Shown here in pieces: positions 36,231 through 46,342 of a stretch of DNA of 64,000 bases. The notes under the pieces are model-generated. The model did no database searches, was not told the origin of the DNA, and saw nothing but the letters and a program-made list of their open reading frames with translations. Every line of letters begins with the position of its first letter. Position 1 is the first letter of the stretch. The stretch is from Basipetospora chlamydospora (Eukaryota; Ascomycota; Sordariomycetes; Microascales), in assembly GCA_001599675.1 (NCBI GenBank), contig BCHP01000005.1:2181898-2245897 (forward strand). Direction: 5' to 3'. The position numbers were made by a program, and so were the translations under genes.

Positions 36231-37538
36231 TCAGGGGAACCCAAGAACCAGCCAGGGCGCTGCAGGATCGCCGTACCTGGCATCCAGATCCCCGAGTAGA
36301 CCCCCGCGCCTGCAAATCTTGCCCGTCACGGGATCCCTTTCGAGGCTGCCTGCGAATTTGTCGACGAAGCCGTCGGGCCCGCACACAAACACCGGCCTGT
36401 GCAGGTTCGTCGGTATGCTTCCCGGCTGGGGCTTCTCGGGGACGACGGGGGCGTCCTCCTGGCACGCGGCGGCCACAACGGGCGGCAGGTCGAAGGGGTA
36501 CCGGACGGCGGTCTTGCCGCGGCTCGCCTTGGCCCGCAGGGGTATGCCCAGCACGTCCCTCAGCTCGGGCTCGCCTATGAATGTGCCCTCCTCGTCCACC
36601 GCTACCGTGACGGCGAGCTTGTCGCCGTACACCTTCTTCATCTCGGCGAGCTGCCGCGCGATGGTGGTCAAGTCCGCCTGGTCCGGAAGCGGCGTCATGG
36701 TCTTGGGCCGGCGGGCAGGAGGGGGCCCGGTCTGGATGTCGGACCTGCTGCGCACGGCCCAGAGGATGTGTACCTTGGTGTCGCAGTGGACCCTGGCAGG
36801 CTTGCTGAGCGCTGTATGGGCGATCTGAATGGCGGTCGCGATGCCTGTGCCGCCCGCTAGGCACACGATGTCGTCCTTCTCTTCGGGGGTGAGGTAGTTG
36901 AACGCATACCCCCTCTCGCCCAGGCGCAGCTCCACCCTGCTGCCCTCGCGCATCTTGCCGAGGTACGTAGAGACCTCCCCGCCGCTGACCTCCCTCACAT
37001 ACAGCCTCAGCGCGCCGTCATCACCCGCCAACTTTTCCTGCTGCTGCTGCTGCTGCCGCTGCCGAGTAGAAGGGGGGGGAGGCAAGGGGGTGTACTCCCG
37101 CTGGATCTGCAGCTCGGGCTGCTTCACCTGCACGGACCACTGGAAGTCCCACCAGGAGCCGTCGGGCTGGAGGTACGGCAGCGGCGCGCTGGGTTGCTCG
37201 CCCGGGCGGAGGGTGAGGATGAAGGAGTTTGGGGAGACGGGGTCCTTGGCGAGGACGGTGTAGGGGACGAAGCGGGTTGTGTTGAGGGTCTTTTGGGGGG
37301 GGGAGGGGGATAGGGTGTACCAGGCCACGGAGGCGATGGTGCCGGTGAGAAGGAGGAGTTTGGGTAGGCGACCGAGGCCTCGTCGAGGAGGTGGTGGAGG
37401 TGTAGAATATTGTCTGGAGGGCTGGAGTCGTCCGAAGCAAGGCCTGTGTAATGTCGGCGGTAGAGAGGCTCGAATATTTGTAGGCCTCCACTGGCGGTGA
37501 AGAGGCCTGAGCTTGGTGAGCAGGCGGAGCTCCTTCAT
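36231..37538 (-). CDS. CYC2: Mitochondrial FAD oxidoreductase (Cyc2-like)
   Basis: A single-exon gene of 435 residues. The N-terminus is Arg-rich and free of acidic residues until about residue 90, a mitochondrial presequence, followed by a helix (LPKLLLLTGTIASVAWYTL) that would anchor it in the inner membrane. The body is a ferredoxin-reductase-like fold: the flavin-binding-type LYVREVSGGEVSTYLGKMREGSRVELRLG, the nucleotide site LAGGTGIATAIQIAHTAL and a C-terminal PVFVCGPDGFV. Yeast Cyc2 helps attach haem to cytochrome c. Pezizomycotina proteins of this shape are its usual counterparts, but orthology is judged from motifs only. A short Gln tract (RQRQQQQQQEK) breaks the middle of the domain. 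Confidence 0.85.
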   Translation of the reverse strand: MKELRLLTKLRPLHRQWRPTNIRASLPPTLHRPCFGRLQPSRQYSTPPPPPRRGLGRLPKLLLLTGTIASVAWYTLSPSPPQKTLNTTRFVPYTVLAKDPVSPNSFILTLRPGEQPSAPLPYLQPDGSWWDFQWSVQVKQPELQIQREYTPLPPPPSTRQRQQQQQQEKLAGDDGALRLYVREVSGGEVSTYLGKMREGSRVELRLGERGYAFNYLTPEEKDDIVCLAGGTGIATAIQIAHTALSKPARVHCDTKVHILWAVRSRSDIQTGPPPARRPKTMTPLPDQADLTTIARQLAEMKKVYGDKLAVTVAVDEEGTFIGEPELRDVLGIPLRAKASRGKTAVRYPFDLPPVVAAACQEDAPVVPEKPQPGSIPTNLHRPVFVCGPDGFVDKFAGSLERDPVTGKICRRGGLLGDLDARYGDPAAPWLVLGFP

Positions 37539-37943
37539 GGCTTCGAGTTATCGAGGTGTTGAGAGTAACTTGAGGAGGAGCCCTCCCGGCCATCAAAGAA
37601 CAGAGAATGTTGATTTCAAGGAATTTCAGTATGGTATATAATCAATGATACGTCGTGTTGATGGGTTTATATACCTTTTGTCCGTTCTCCCCCTTCAGAA
37701 TGAAGGGTGGCTTGAGGGTTCATTCACGGCGTTAGATTGAGAGGTGAGGAAAAGGAGAGTTGAAGCGGAGCCGGAGAAAATATTGCTCGGTCAGCCCATG
37801 TTCCCGTGGAGACCTCACACCTCTATCATTATAATACATAGTATACGGAGTATTGATTACGGCAAGGCAACCCGACAGATGAGACAGCCTGGTAGAAGGT
37901 AGAAGGTCGAGCAATTTGATATATCAATTAATAAATACAGTCG

Positions 37944-37968
37944 CCCCTTTTGTGATTGATATTATTTT
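37944..37968. repeat. 25-bp direct repeat, copy 1
   Basis: Identical over 25 nt to 40105-40129, with looser similarity for about a dozen bases beyond. It lies 366 nt downstream of the kinase stop codon. The core reads GTGATTGATATTATTTT after a CCCCTTTT start. Confidence 0.9.
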
Positions 37969-38244
37969 AGTTTTATCTCGCGAGGAGGCTCTGGAGAAGC
38001 TTTAACGAGATATGAAGGGATCTCGTTCTTCCGAGAGCGCGCCTTGGGCATAGTAAGTCGATGGTCGGCCGCCACGGTGAGTATGCACGTCACGTTGGAC
38101 ATCCTTGCAGCGACAGGTGGTTCTAGTTAGTCGTGCGTCAACTGAATCATCCTCGGCTCCCGTTTACATGATGCTCAGCATCCCCATGTCGCGATAGAAG
38201 CTGCTTACCTTACCTTGGTCGCCTCTGCTGGGGTTTCTAGCGCA

Positions 38245-38269
38245 GTGTGTGTGTGTGTGTGTGTGTGTG
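38245..38269 (+). repeat. GT dinucleotide microsatellite
   Basis: About twelve GT units, downstream of the minus-strand kinase gene. Confidence 0.92.
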
Positions 38270-38333
38270 GGTCGGCTCTGCGGTGACGTGCGTCGGCTCC
38301 TTGGCCGAATAGCCAACGGCGGATTCGATCGTT

Positions 38334-39587
38334 TCAATGTTGATTGGGAGAGTTATTGAGGCCCGGGGCTTGAAGACTACTGATTATCTTACTGAGTGGG
38401 ATGTCTTGTCCCTGAATCCGTCGCTCGAGATCCTTCAGGATCTCTCGCTCTTCCTCAGAGGGTGATACGGAGGCCATGATGCCACACATCTTTCCTAGCG
38501 CCCAGATGTCGCCAGACTTCCGTAGATCCAATGGCACACATAGAAGATCGTCAACAGAGTCCAGTTCAGCCTCCATCTCAGGCGATGACCATTCGTGGGT
38601 ATATCCTTTCCCGCTTATATCGATCAAGACCGCATCTCCTTCTCTGCTAATAACAGCATTCTGTGGCTTCAAATCCATATGCGCAATTCCCTTGCTATGA
38701 AGGTGAGAGAGAGCTTCGGCGACTTGTAGTGCCCATCGCTTCCAGGGCTGGACGCGATCGGAGCCTCGCAGACGGTCTGATAGAGAACCGTTCGGGTGAT
38801 ATTCGAGTAGGATGCCTCGGAGGACAGTCGGACCCCGGCCATATGTCTGGTATGGCAGGCTGGAAACGACGGCTCCAGCCAGTGGAACAACATGGCGAAC
38901 CCCACGGAAGGCCTGAAGGTGTTGAAACTCAAGTCGCAAAACCTCACTATCTCCAGGGGTATACGTTTCCTGATCGAGTTCCTTGTAAACGTATTTGGAT
39001 CCGTGATCGAGTTGCACTAGGTGCACTCCACACTGAAGTCGCCGGACTTTGTGGATTCGAGAGGCATCTTCTACTTGGACGTCAGAGCCGTAGTCGAAGG
39101 GAGGGAAAATGACCCGGTTTGGGTCCTCTCGAACAGAGATTGAAAGTTCGTCCTTGACAGGACGGTATTCGCTATTGACCTGCGGCGACCGTCTTAAAGC
39201 CGAGGGACTCGTCGCGTCGCGGGTCACGATGAACTCGGAAACAGTGTCGTCCTGTGGCAAGTAGGTTCTGAAGTCAATACAATGGCAGAGATCCTCGAGG
39301 TCTTGTCGCTTCTTCCGCGCGGCCACTTTCGTCGGCAACGCGCCGCGGAATGTGACTTTGCATCGCCAAATACAGGGGGAACGTCGTAAGTCGAAATAGA
39401 TAGAGCGGCGACAGCAGATGTCCGGGTTGGAAGGGTCGACCTCCTCGTCAAAACTGCGTGGGGAAAAATCAAGGCGGTACGGTGATAGGCATAAGGAGAA
39501 GAAAATCCTCAGTCTGTCCCCCTGGTTTCTAAAGATATTGACCGCTACGCGGAATCGAGGAACCAGGCCGGGCCAAGAGAGTGCCAT
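38334..39587 (-). CDS. Protein kinase-like protein
   Basis: An uninterrupted frame of 417 residues starting at the second in-frame Met (MALSWPGLVPRF). The first ~180 residues are unrecognised. The kinase domain fills the rest: a likely beta-3 Lys in SKYVYKEL, a hinge-like GILLEYHPNGSL, the catalytic loop HMDLKPQN and a metal-binding Asp in LIDISG (DISG in place of DFG), then SSPEM in place of APE and a GDIWALGKM segment matching DxWxxG. Catalytic Asp, Asn and metal Asp are all present, so activity is plausible although the glycine loop is not obvious. It is downstream of the NACHT gene on the same strand, 656 nt away. The substrate cannot be inferred. Confidence 0.82.
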   Translation of the reverse strand: MALSWPGLVPRFRVAVNIFRNQGDRLRIFFSLCLSPYRLDFSPRSFDEEVDPSNPDICCRRSIYFDLRRSPCIWRCKVTFRGALPTKVAARKKRQDLEDLCHCIDFRTYLPQDDTVSEFIVTRDATSPSALRRSPQVNSEYRPVKDELSISVREDPNRVIFPPFDYGSDVQVEDASRIHKVRRLQCGVHLVQLDHGSKYVYKELDQETYTPGDSEVLRLEFQHLQAFRGVRHVVPLAGAVVSSLPYQTYGRGPTVLRGILLEYHPNGSLSDRLRGSDRVQPWKRWALQVAEALSHLHSKGIAHMDLKPQNAVISREGDAVLIDISGKGYTHEWSSPEMEAELDSVDDLLCVPLDLRKSGDIWALGKMCGIMASVSPSEEEREILKDLERRIQGQDIPLSKIISSLQAPGLNNSPNQH

Positions 39588-40243
39588 GCTTGTGTGAATG
39601 GTGTAGTAGATGTCGCGGAGCCGACCATTAGCTCGTTGCACGCACCCACGCCGTTTGTGAGGTTGGGCGTAGATATGAGACACGTGACTTCGTGTCACTC
39701 AATCACAAAGGTAACACGAGTGGTGGTTTGTGGCCGAACCGGGACCCATTCCCTTTAACACCTACGGAGTATGCCGCCTCACATTGCGTCCAGGCGGACT
39801 ATGCGATCGAGCGATCCCGAGACGATATACGTATCGTCGCCTTAAGGGGCCTCTTAGGGAACGAACACCAAAATGGCTCATTGCCCTATGGCGTTTCCCT
39901 AGGTTGAACTTCTTGACCAGCTGCTGGAGTTGCGATCGGATGCCGTCGGAAAGGTATTTCCTGTGCGCCCTCGAGGGACATGGAGATATCAACTGGGCAA
40001 GGTCTATGAGCTAAAGTAGATGAGGAAGGCGAAGGCCGCCGGCGTTGGCAGTCGGCACTTGTTCACATAAGAGATTCGGATGGGACGAGTACGGCATGTC
40101 ATATCCCCTTTTGTGATTGATATTATTTTGATTTTCGTCTTGCAAAACCGTTACAACTGCATCATCAGAGAGTCCCGAATCAAGGCCTCACTGCTTTTTG
40201 TTCGCTCCATTTCCAATCCCGATTATTCGCCCCAAACACTCAT
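39588..40243. other. Kinase promoter and NACHT 3' flank
   Basis: Holds copy 2 of the 25-bp repeat, a TACGGAGTA 9-mer at 39763 and short inverted repeats such as GACGATA/TATCGTC near 39820. No gene seen. Confidence 0.55.
40105..40129. repeat. 25-bp direct repeat, copy 2
   Basis: Identical to 37944-37968. It lies 115 nt downstream of the NACHT gene stop codon. With copy 1 it brackets the kinase gene, and each copy is in the 3' flank of a minus-strand gene. Confidence 0.9.
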
Positions 40244-43200
40244 CTATAGGAGCAAATGGCCTTCGTAAACAACGGATACTAAATCATCATCCAGCTTTAA
40301 CGCGCTTGGTTTCACATACCGCTTCTGGACCAGCCACTCCACTGCTTCTTTCCCTCCTAGTATCTCACAACGACGCCCTCGCCACATCTTTCGCATATGC
40401 TTGTGCGCAAAGTGCTTTTCGAACGAGTCTGGCGCGCGAAGCCAGTCCAGATGCCGACGGGGCGGCCCCGTCTTTAGGTAAAACTTTCGAGTATCCACAT
40501 CCCACATCAATAGGGCAGTTATTTCTCCGGTCGTCTGGGCACGGTCGGCCAGGGGTCGCAAGCGCGCCTTGTCACACGGCGAAAATGGCCACGCTTCCCA
40601 GTCCCAGTCCCGACACGTAAGCCACCAGAGCATCCCGGCGTTGGTTTCCCAGACGGCCATCATGTGGGTGAGCTGCGTGGGTATGCCGAAGTATCCGAGC
40701 CTATGACCATCGTAATTCAGCACGCATGGCTGGTTCGACGCAACGATGTGTTCGATGAAGGGCCAAAATTCTGCGGCGATGTGGGGTGGCAAAAACTGGT
40801 AAACACGCGAACGGTTTTTGAAAAGGAACAACAGAACCAACATCCCCGGTGTGGGATACATCGACCCGGCGCTGTCGACTCCCGCGCCGTGGTCCAGATT
40901 TGGGACTTTTTTCAGCAGCCAGCAAACAAGATCCAAAGAGTCGAAATCATTAGTCTTGATTGAATGCAATAAGGCAAGGAGCAGCAATCGGTCCCACACT
41001 ATCTCGTCGGAGCCTAGGACTTGTGTTGAAGAAGAAATGCAGCACTTCAGACCCTCGGCGAAGCCATTTACCGCAAATAACTCAACAACGCTGCGCCTCG
41101 AGGCCGGCAGCCAGTGGAATTGTGCGACGGCTAGGCGGATGGTCTGAACACAATTCTCAAAGTCCGAGGATGGAACTTGGACAGACTGTCTGATGTAGCT
41201 AACCCAGCGTTCAGTCCGCCAACCTGGACTTGCAATATATACGACCGAGTCTTCCAGTAATTTCGGGAACAGAAGGTCGCTGACAACGATGGACTCGAAG
41301 ACGTCCGTCGGAGCTAGTTCGCCGCTCTCTAGGATGCCCCGACCTTCTTCCTTTAAGAAATCAAACATACTGCGGTGGATAAATGCGACCGTCTTTCTAC
41401 CAACCAGTGATAGCCTGTCGACATCCGAGCCTCCTGCTGTCAGCTCTGCTTGGACCTCGAGGAAACCAGCGGTTATTGCCCGGATTCGATGGGCCGTCTC
41501 TAGGCAAAGGCCAGCTAGGTGATCGCGGTCTATGCTGCTAGAGTCATGCGACAGTGTGCGTCGCTCGTCGGGATGCGACAAGAGCATCGCAACCAGCAGC
41601 CTTCGTTTCCAGGGCATCCGCTCGTCGAGGCTGAGTATTAGGCCGAAGAACCGAGCGGCGTCCCGACGGTAATTTTTCTCGTCGTCTCCCAAGCGATTCC
41701 ACATCTCCTTATATATGTTTATGAGGCCGCTTGGGATGTTGCCGAGGCGGTTTCCGAGGGTGTCCCAGTTCTCGCGACAGGCCATGCCCCTCCGTATGTT
41801 TTTGACAGCGAGACTCGCCCACAGAAACACACCCTCTGCTCTGAAAGTGATCCTGGAAGCCAACTCGTCCAATTCTTGGCTCTCACCCTGATAGAGCCGT
41901 TGCTGATCAAGTTCCACTTCCTCTCGTAGCTCCGCGAGGGCGAATCTGTAGACGTCTCTCCGCGTGAGATTATGCAATCTCAGGTGGGGATAGCGTTGTA
42001 GCCTCGACTCAAATACGGGCTCCGGCCGGCTCGCGACGCAGACCTTGACTTTCGGGATGCGGCGTATCGAGTCCACGATCTTGCAGATAGACTGGTGATC
42101 CGTATCGTGTCCGTCAACCTCGTCGAGCCCGTCGATGAAGATGCATACACGCCGGCCGACCCTCTCTATCGCCTGTTTGAGAACCTCGACCAGCTCGTCG
42201 CGGGCCCAATCAGAGGGAGAGGTCTTGTGTGCTGCTGTCGGGATGGTGTCTTGGAGCCTGCGGGCCACTTCCGGCTCTTGGATGAGGAGGCCATGTATTA
42301 AGGTGCAGAGCATCCCCTTCGCCGACTTCTGCATCAGGGACTGGGCCGGCTTGAAGAGGAAGGCGTCCAGGACGATGGTTTGGCACTCCAGGTGTGGCTT
42401 GCTGAGGTTCTTGACTGTCCGCGGATCGCGGATGATGAAGTTCATCAGCGTGCTCTTGCCTGAGCCCGGCTTTCCACTGACCCAGAAAAGGTCCTGGTCA
42501 CTCTGTAGCCAGTGAAGGAGCTTGGCGCTCTCTTCGACCTGGATTACGTCGTCATCCATCTCCGAAACGTCGTTTTTCGACTCCACCTGCGAAACGTCGC
42601 CCTCCACCCTCGAAGGAACGTCGTCCATCTCCAAAGCATGGTCATCCCTCTCCGAAGCGGTGATGTACGCCCCTGTGACGTTGTCGTCCATGTCTGAAGC
42701 GCTGTCTTCCGGCTTCGAAGGAACGCCGTCCATCTCCAAAGCCCGGCCATCAGTCTCCGAAGTAATGCTGGCCACCTCCGCAACATTGTCGCCCGTATCC
42801 GAAGCGCCGCCGTCCACGTTTCCTTCTACCTCCTGCTCGGCACTGTGGCCTCGCTCCAGATCATCGTCATCCATATCCGAACCATCGTGGTCTGTTTCCG
42901 AGTCATCGCTTCCCGTTTCCGAGCCATCGTCACCGTCACCGTCACCGTCACCGTCACCGTCATCATTATCCGGTTCCGAGCCATCGCCATCGCCATCCGT
43001 CTCCGAGTTATCGCTGTCCGCCTGCGGCTCGTCGTCGTCTAGTTCCGAAGCGCCGTAGATCCACTCAAACGACCCCTTGGAGTGCGCGATGCTCGATTGA
43101 TTGCGCCGCTCGTTCATACCCTCAAACCGGAAGCTCTGGATGAATCTTTCAACCTTCGCGGTTACCTCCCTCTTCTCTACTCGCTGGAATTCGCTCGAGA

Positions 43201-43931
43201 GAGTGTGTTGCACGTCGGTGACACCCGTCTGGACCAGTCTAACGTGGTCTCGGACGCCTTGGATCTCCGCGGACAGCAGCTCGAATTGGGACGCCAGCGT
43301 CTCATCGATGGCCTTGAGCTGGTCGATGGCGAATTTTCGCATATCGTCGCGCATGTTCTTCCACTCCATTCGCATCTCGTCCGCGTTGGCACACATTTTG
43401 CGTCTGGGAAAGAGAAAACGTTAGTCGGGCCGGCTCCTCTGAAGCGTCCGCGGGCGGGAGAAGGGGAAACAGAAAGGAAGGCACAAGCATGTTGACTTAC
43501 CGTAGATCCACAAGTATCTGCGAGTCAACGTCCTTCTTAATCAGGTCAATTCTTCTCGTTAGGCCCTCCATGTCACCCTTCTTCCACAGAAACTTGACGA
43601 CACGCTCCAGTCCTCCAAGCCCGACCCGGTCTAGCCTCGACTTGGTGAGCTTGGTGAGCAACCTCTCAAGGTCGACCGCTGCATCGGCCAGCGACTGGCC
43701 CGTTTCGCAGAGGCGCTTGTCGCTCTCCGTGAGCTCTTGGGTTTGGATGTGCGCCTCGACCGACTGCTTCACCTCATATCCGAGGAGCCGTATGGACTTG
43801 GCGTGTGAGGGTAGGCTGCCATGCGGGGCGTTGTCGTCGCGCAACTGCTTGAGGAACTTAAGGACCTGGCACGTGTGGTCGAGGAGCTGGAAGACGTTGC
43901 AGCATAGTGACAGTAGGGCGACTGCCTCCAT
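40244..43931 (-). CDS. NACHT-domain STAND protein with helical N-terminus and acidic insertion
   Basis: Exons 43931-43501 and 43403-40244 give 1196 residues. The N-terminal ~250 residues are predicted helical (LLSLCCNVFQLLDHTCQVLKF at the start, ending FEWIYG), as in the large fungal family of NACHT proteins with helical HeLo-like N-termini. Residues ~264-436 are a low-complexity acidic insertion. The NTPase then starts at FWVSGKPGSGKSTLM (Walker A ~454-461), with Walker B VCIFIDGLDEVDG, VCVASRPEPVF and EGVFLWASLAVKNI. The C-terminal ~500 residues match no repeat type I recognise; no ankyrin, WD or TPR repeats are seen. Family members are candidates for allorecognition or programmed cell death control, which is inference here. 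The start is the first ATG of the frame. Confidence 0.88.
42527..43045 (-). repeat. Acidic low-complexity insertion in the NACHT gene
   Basis: Encodes about 170 residues dominated by Asp, Glu, Ser and Gly, including a run of (Asp-Gly) pairs from a CACCGT-type microsatellite near 42925-42960 and two imperfect copies of a block containing ALEMD(G/D)VPS. It separates the helical N-terminus from the NTPase. Confidence 0.85.
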
Positions 43932-44558
43932 CTTGGGAGAGTCATTCGTCTTCAAGTTTGATTATCTCTTTCTGATGCTGTGAGGGATCTGGGGCGAAGG
44001 ATGGAGTGTGATAGAGAGGCAAGGAATACCGTGGCTTGCTGCGCCGGCGGGGGCGGAGAAGAACAAATATATTCTCTCACAAGAGGGGTGTTTCTGCCCG
44101 TTAGGCTCTTGTGGTGACAAGAGGGTGTTACACGACGAGCCTGGGGCTGAGATGCAAAGAGGCAGAAAAGCACTGCCTCCCTCCGACCCCTCCTTGTCCG
44201 CCAATCCTAGGCGCTGCGGTTCCGAGCCTGCATACAATATTATCGGTTAAAGCAGGGTCGCGAGCCTGGCCTCGACGAGCGCACCTCATCCGGGATTCGT
44301 TACCAAGAAGGCCCGCACCTTCCGGTGGCCAAGACCCAACCAATACAAGCAGTCAAGAGCGCCGATGGCCTACGCCCGTGTCCCACTTCGAGTGCTCTTC
44401 TCAAACAATGATACAAAGGGCATCGTTTCCGCATGTCCAAGTCTGGATCTTGGCTAGACCTCGTGTTATTCTTTGCTCTTTCTGGCCATTTCCTGGTCAA
44501 TCCGATAAGGCAGCAACAGATAGACGAGGAGGGGTCTGGATTTGAAGTCCTCCGCCCC
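43932..44558. other. Upstream region of the NACHT gene
   Basis: No gene recognised; ends in the assembly gap. Confidence 0.5.
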
Positions 44559-44648
44559 NNNNNNNNNNNNNNNNNNNNNNNNNNNNNNNNNNNNNNNNNN
44601 NNNNNNNNNNNNNNNNNNNNNNNNNNNNNNNNNNNNNNNNNNNNNNNN
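44559..44648. other. Assembly gap (90 N)
   Basis: Ninety N, preceded by CCCC and followed by 19 C (44649-44667). The true sequence is probably a long C-rich tract that sequencing failed to cross. Confidence 0.97.
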
Positions 44649-44722
44649 CCCCCCCCCCCCCCCCCCCGGCCCCCGCCCGGCGTTTCGACCTCGACCTCGC
44701 TCTCGCACAGGGCGCGCCCGCA

Positions 44723-45757
44723 TCATGCGCAGGAGTCCTCGCCCATCCACTCCGCCGATATCTCAAGCTCTACCGTCAGGAGATATATCTGTCCCGGTGC
44801 TCTTGTGCCCCCGATATAGTACTCCAGCTGCTTGTTCGCGGCGTCCACTGTTCCCTTGGAGCCTTTGGTCTTTAGCAAAGACCCCAACAGGGCGCGTGTC
44901 CAGAGCCTCCTCTAAGAAGAAATTAACTAACTGATGGCCCGTCTTCGATGTTTTTATTTAGTAGGCTGTCTATACTCTGCCGCGTTAATAGCCTGTCGGC
45001 CTCGACGTCGGCTCCTTGGTAGGGGGTATTGGGGTAGTATCCGAGATCGATAATGCGGGGCGAGATTTGTCCTATCCAACCGTACCTGGGCCTCCAGACC
45101 TCGGGAACGTTACGATAATAGAAGTAAACGTGTAAACCTGGACCTTGCCTAATGTAGGTGCCCCTGTTTAAGCATATAGTAATGAACGCGGTCGCTCCAG
45201 TTACCTTCAGGAGTAGGCAGCAGTATGCCTTTCGATAATGTGCTCGACCTATTCCTTCTTCTTGTCCTTCTGCAGCTGCGACTGCGCCTTCGCTCGTTCG
45301 GATATGAGCTCATCCTTAGACAGGCCTAGCAAGCGTATGATCTTAGGAAGGAGAGTTCAAACGGTTCTGCGTGCTCCGTCACGAGCGTACTCGTGTTGCC
45401 CGGGAGGTCCCATAGGGTCGAAGTCGAGCACTGGCATGGAGTCATACCTCGCGGGGCCTACGGGTCCCGACCTCTCCAGCCTTGCCGATGAGCGCGTTCG
45501 CCCGGTGCTGGTCTCGGGCGGCGGCGCCGAAGCGGGCTGCGTGCCCACCCGCTCGGGCTTGCACCGGGCATATTCGCTCTCTTTTGCGTTGGTTTCAGGG
45601 CCTCCATGTTTCCTCGCGTTAGGCGCAATGGCGTCGAGGGCCCGGTTGGCTTCTGGCCGAGGTTGTTGGATAACGGTGATTCTGTCATGGCAGGCCCCGT
45701 GTCTCGCGGGGACGCGTACCGATGTCCTGGGGCACTCAGCGGGCCATATCTAGCCCG
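44723..45757 (-). pseudogene. Decayed protein-coding gene of unknown family
   Basis: On the minus strand one reading frame is coherent for about 550 nt (45757-45205) except for in-frame stops at 45359-45357 (TGA), 45251-45249 (TAG) and 45209-45207 (TGA). A GT-AG segment of 41 nt (45204-45164) then joins in phase to a 77-codon open stretch (to 44932) containing GLHVYFYYRNVPEVWRPRYG. A 20-nt GT-AG spacer then leads in phase to a 63-codon stretch ending in a stop at 44723. The parts look protein-like: a disordered Pro-rich N-part, a charged helix (LSKDELISERAKAQSQLQKD), then folded sequence. Each of the three stops is one C-to-T change from a sense codon (CGA, CAG, CGA). There is no in-frame ATG near the left end. 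I do not recognise the family. Confidence 0.45.
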
Positions 45758-46342
45758 AGGTCCCAAAGCTTTTACGACGGGAAATGCTTAGTATTCGGTC
45801 AGCGAGTGGTGGCGGAGATGCGGAGCCAGGGCGGGCGACAGGCGGTGATCAAGTTGCAGCGCCAGGGCATTTGGGGTGATATATTTCGGGTTCGACCTTC
45901 TTGGAAGGGAATAGCAGGTAGCAGGCCCGGGAGGATTACACTGCAAGTATTACCCCGCGACGCGTCCGGTTGAAACGGTGTTGAACGGTGAACGGTGAAC
46001 GGTGAACGGTGTCGAGAGCGCTGCCAGCATCCGTCACGTTTTCGAGGCGTTCTTTATCTCCGACACTTCGGACTTTGGGTTTCTGTCACAACGCACAATG
46101 TCAACCCGCGCCCAAAGACGCGACAGCTTCAGCATCAGCTCCAGCACACTTGCAGATAAAGAGCTGCCAACAACATTACAACTCGGATCATCTTCCAACT
46201 CAGGACGAAACTTCCATCAGACCTACCCTCATAACACCCTGAGGCGAGAAAGGCACCCTTGTGCGACATGAGACCCCCAACTCGGCGGTGATACCAGCCC
46301 GTTCTGTTTTCCTTCCATTCCTGCGAAAATACCCTACCCACC
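45758..46342. other. CDC16 upstream region with 7-bp tandem repeat
   Basis: Contains four tandem GAACGGT units at 45983-46010. The remainder is presumed promoter and leader of CDC16. Confidence 0.5.
45983..46010 (+). repeat. GAACGGT heptamer x4
   Basis: Four perfect 7-bp tandem copies, preceded by a degenerate AAACGGT unit. Located 330 nt upstream of the CDC16 start codon. Confidence 0.92.

Larger units (their letters stand above)
37539..38333. other. Intergenic region with repeat element and GT microsatellite
   Basis: Contains one copy of a 25-bp repeat at 37944-37968, a TACGGAGTA 9-mer at 37844 and a GT microsatellite at 38245-38269. No gene recognised. Confidence 0.6.

Noticed and set aside
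43497..43500. NACHT N-terminal exon ending at a stop as a separate small gene
   Set aside because: A consensus donor GTAAGT lies just before the stop, and joining to 43403 keeps phase, so it is exon 1 of the NACHT gene.
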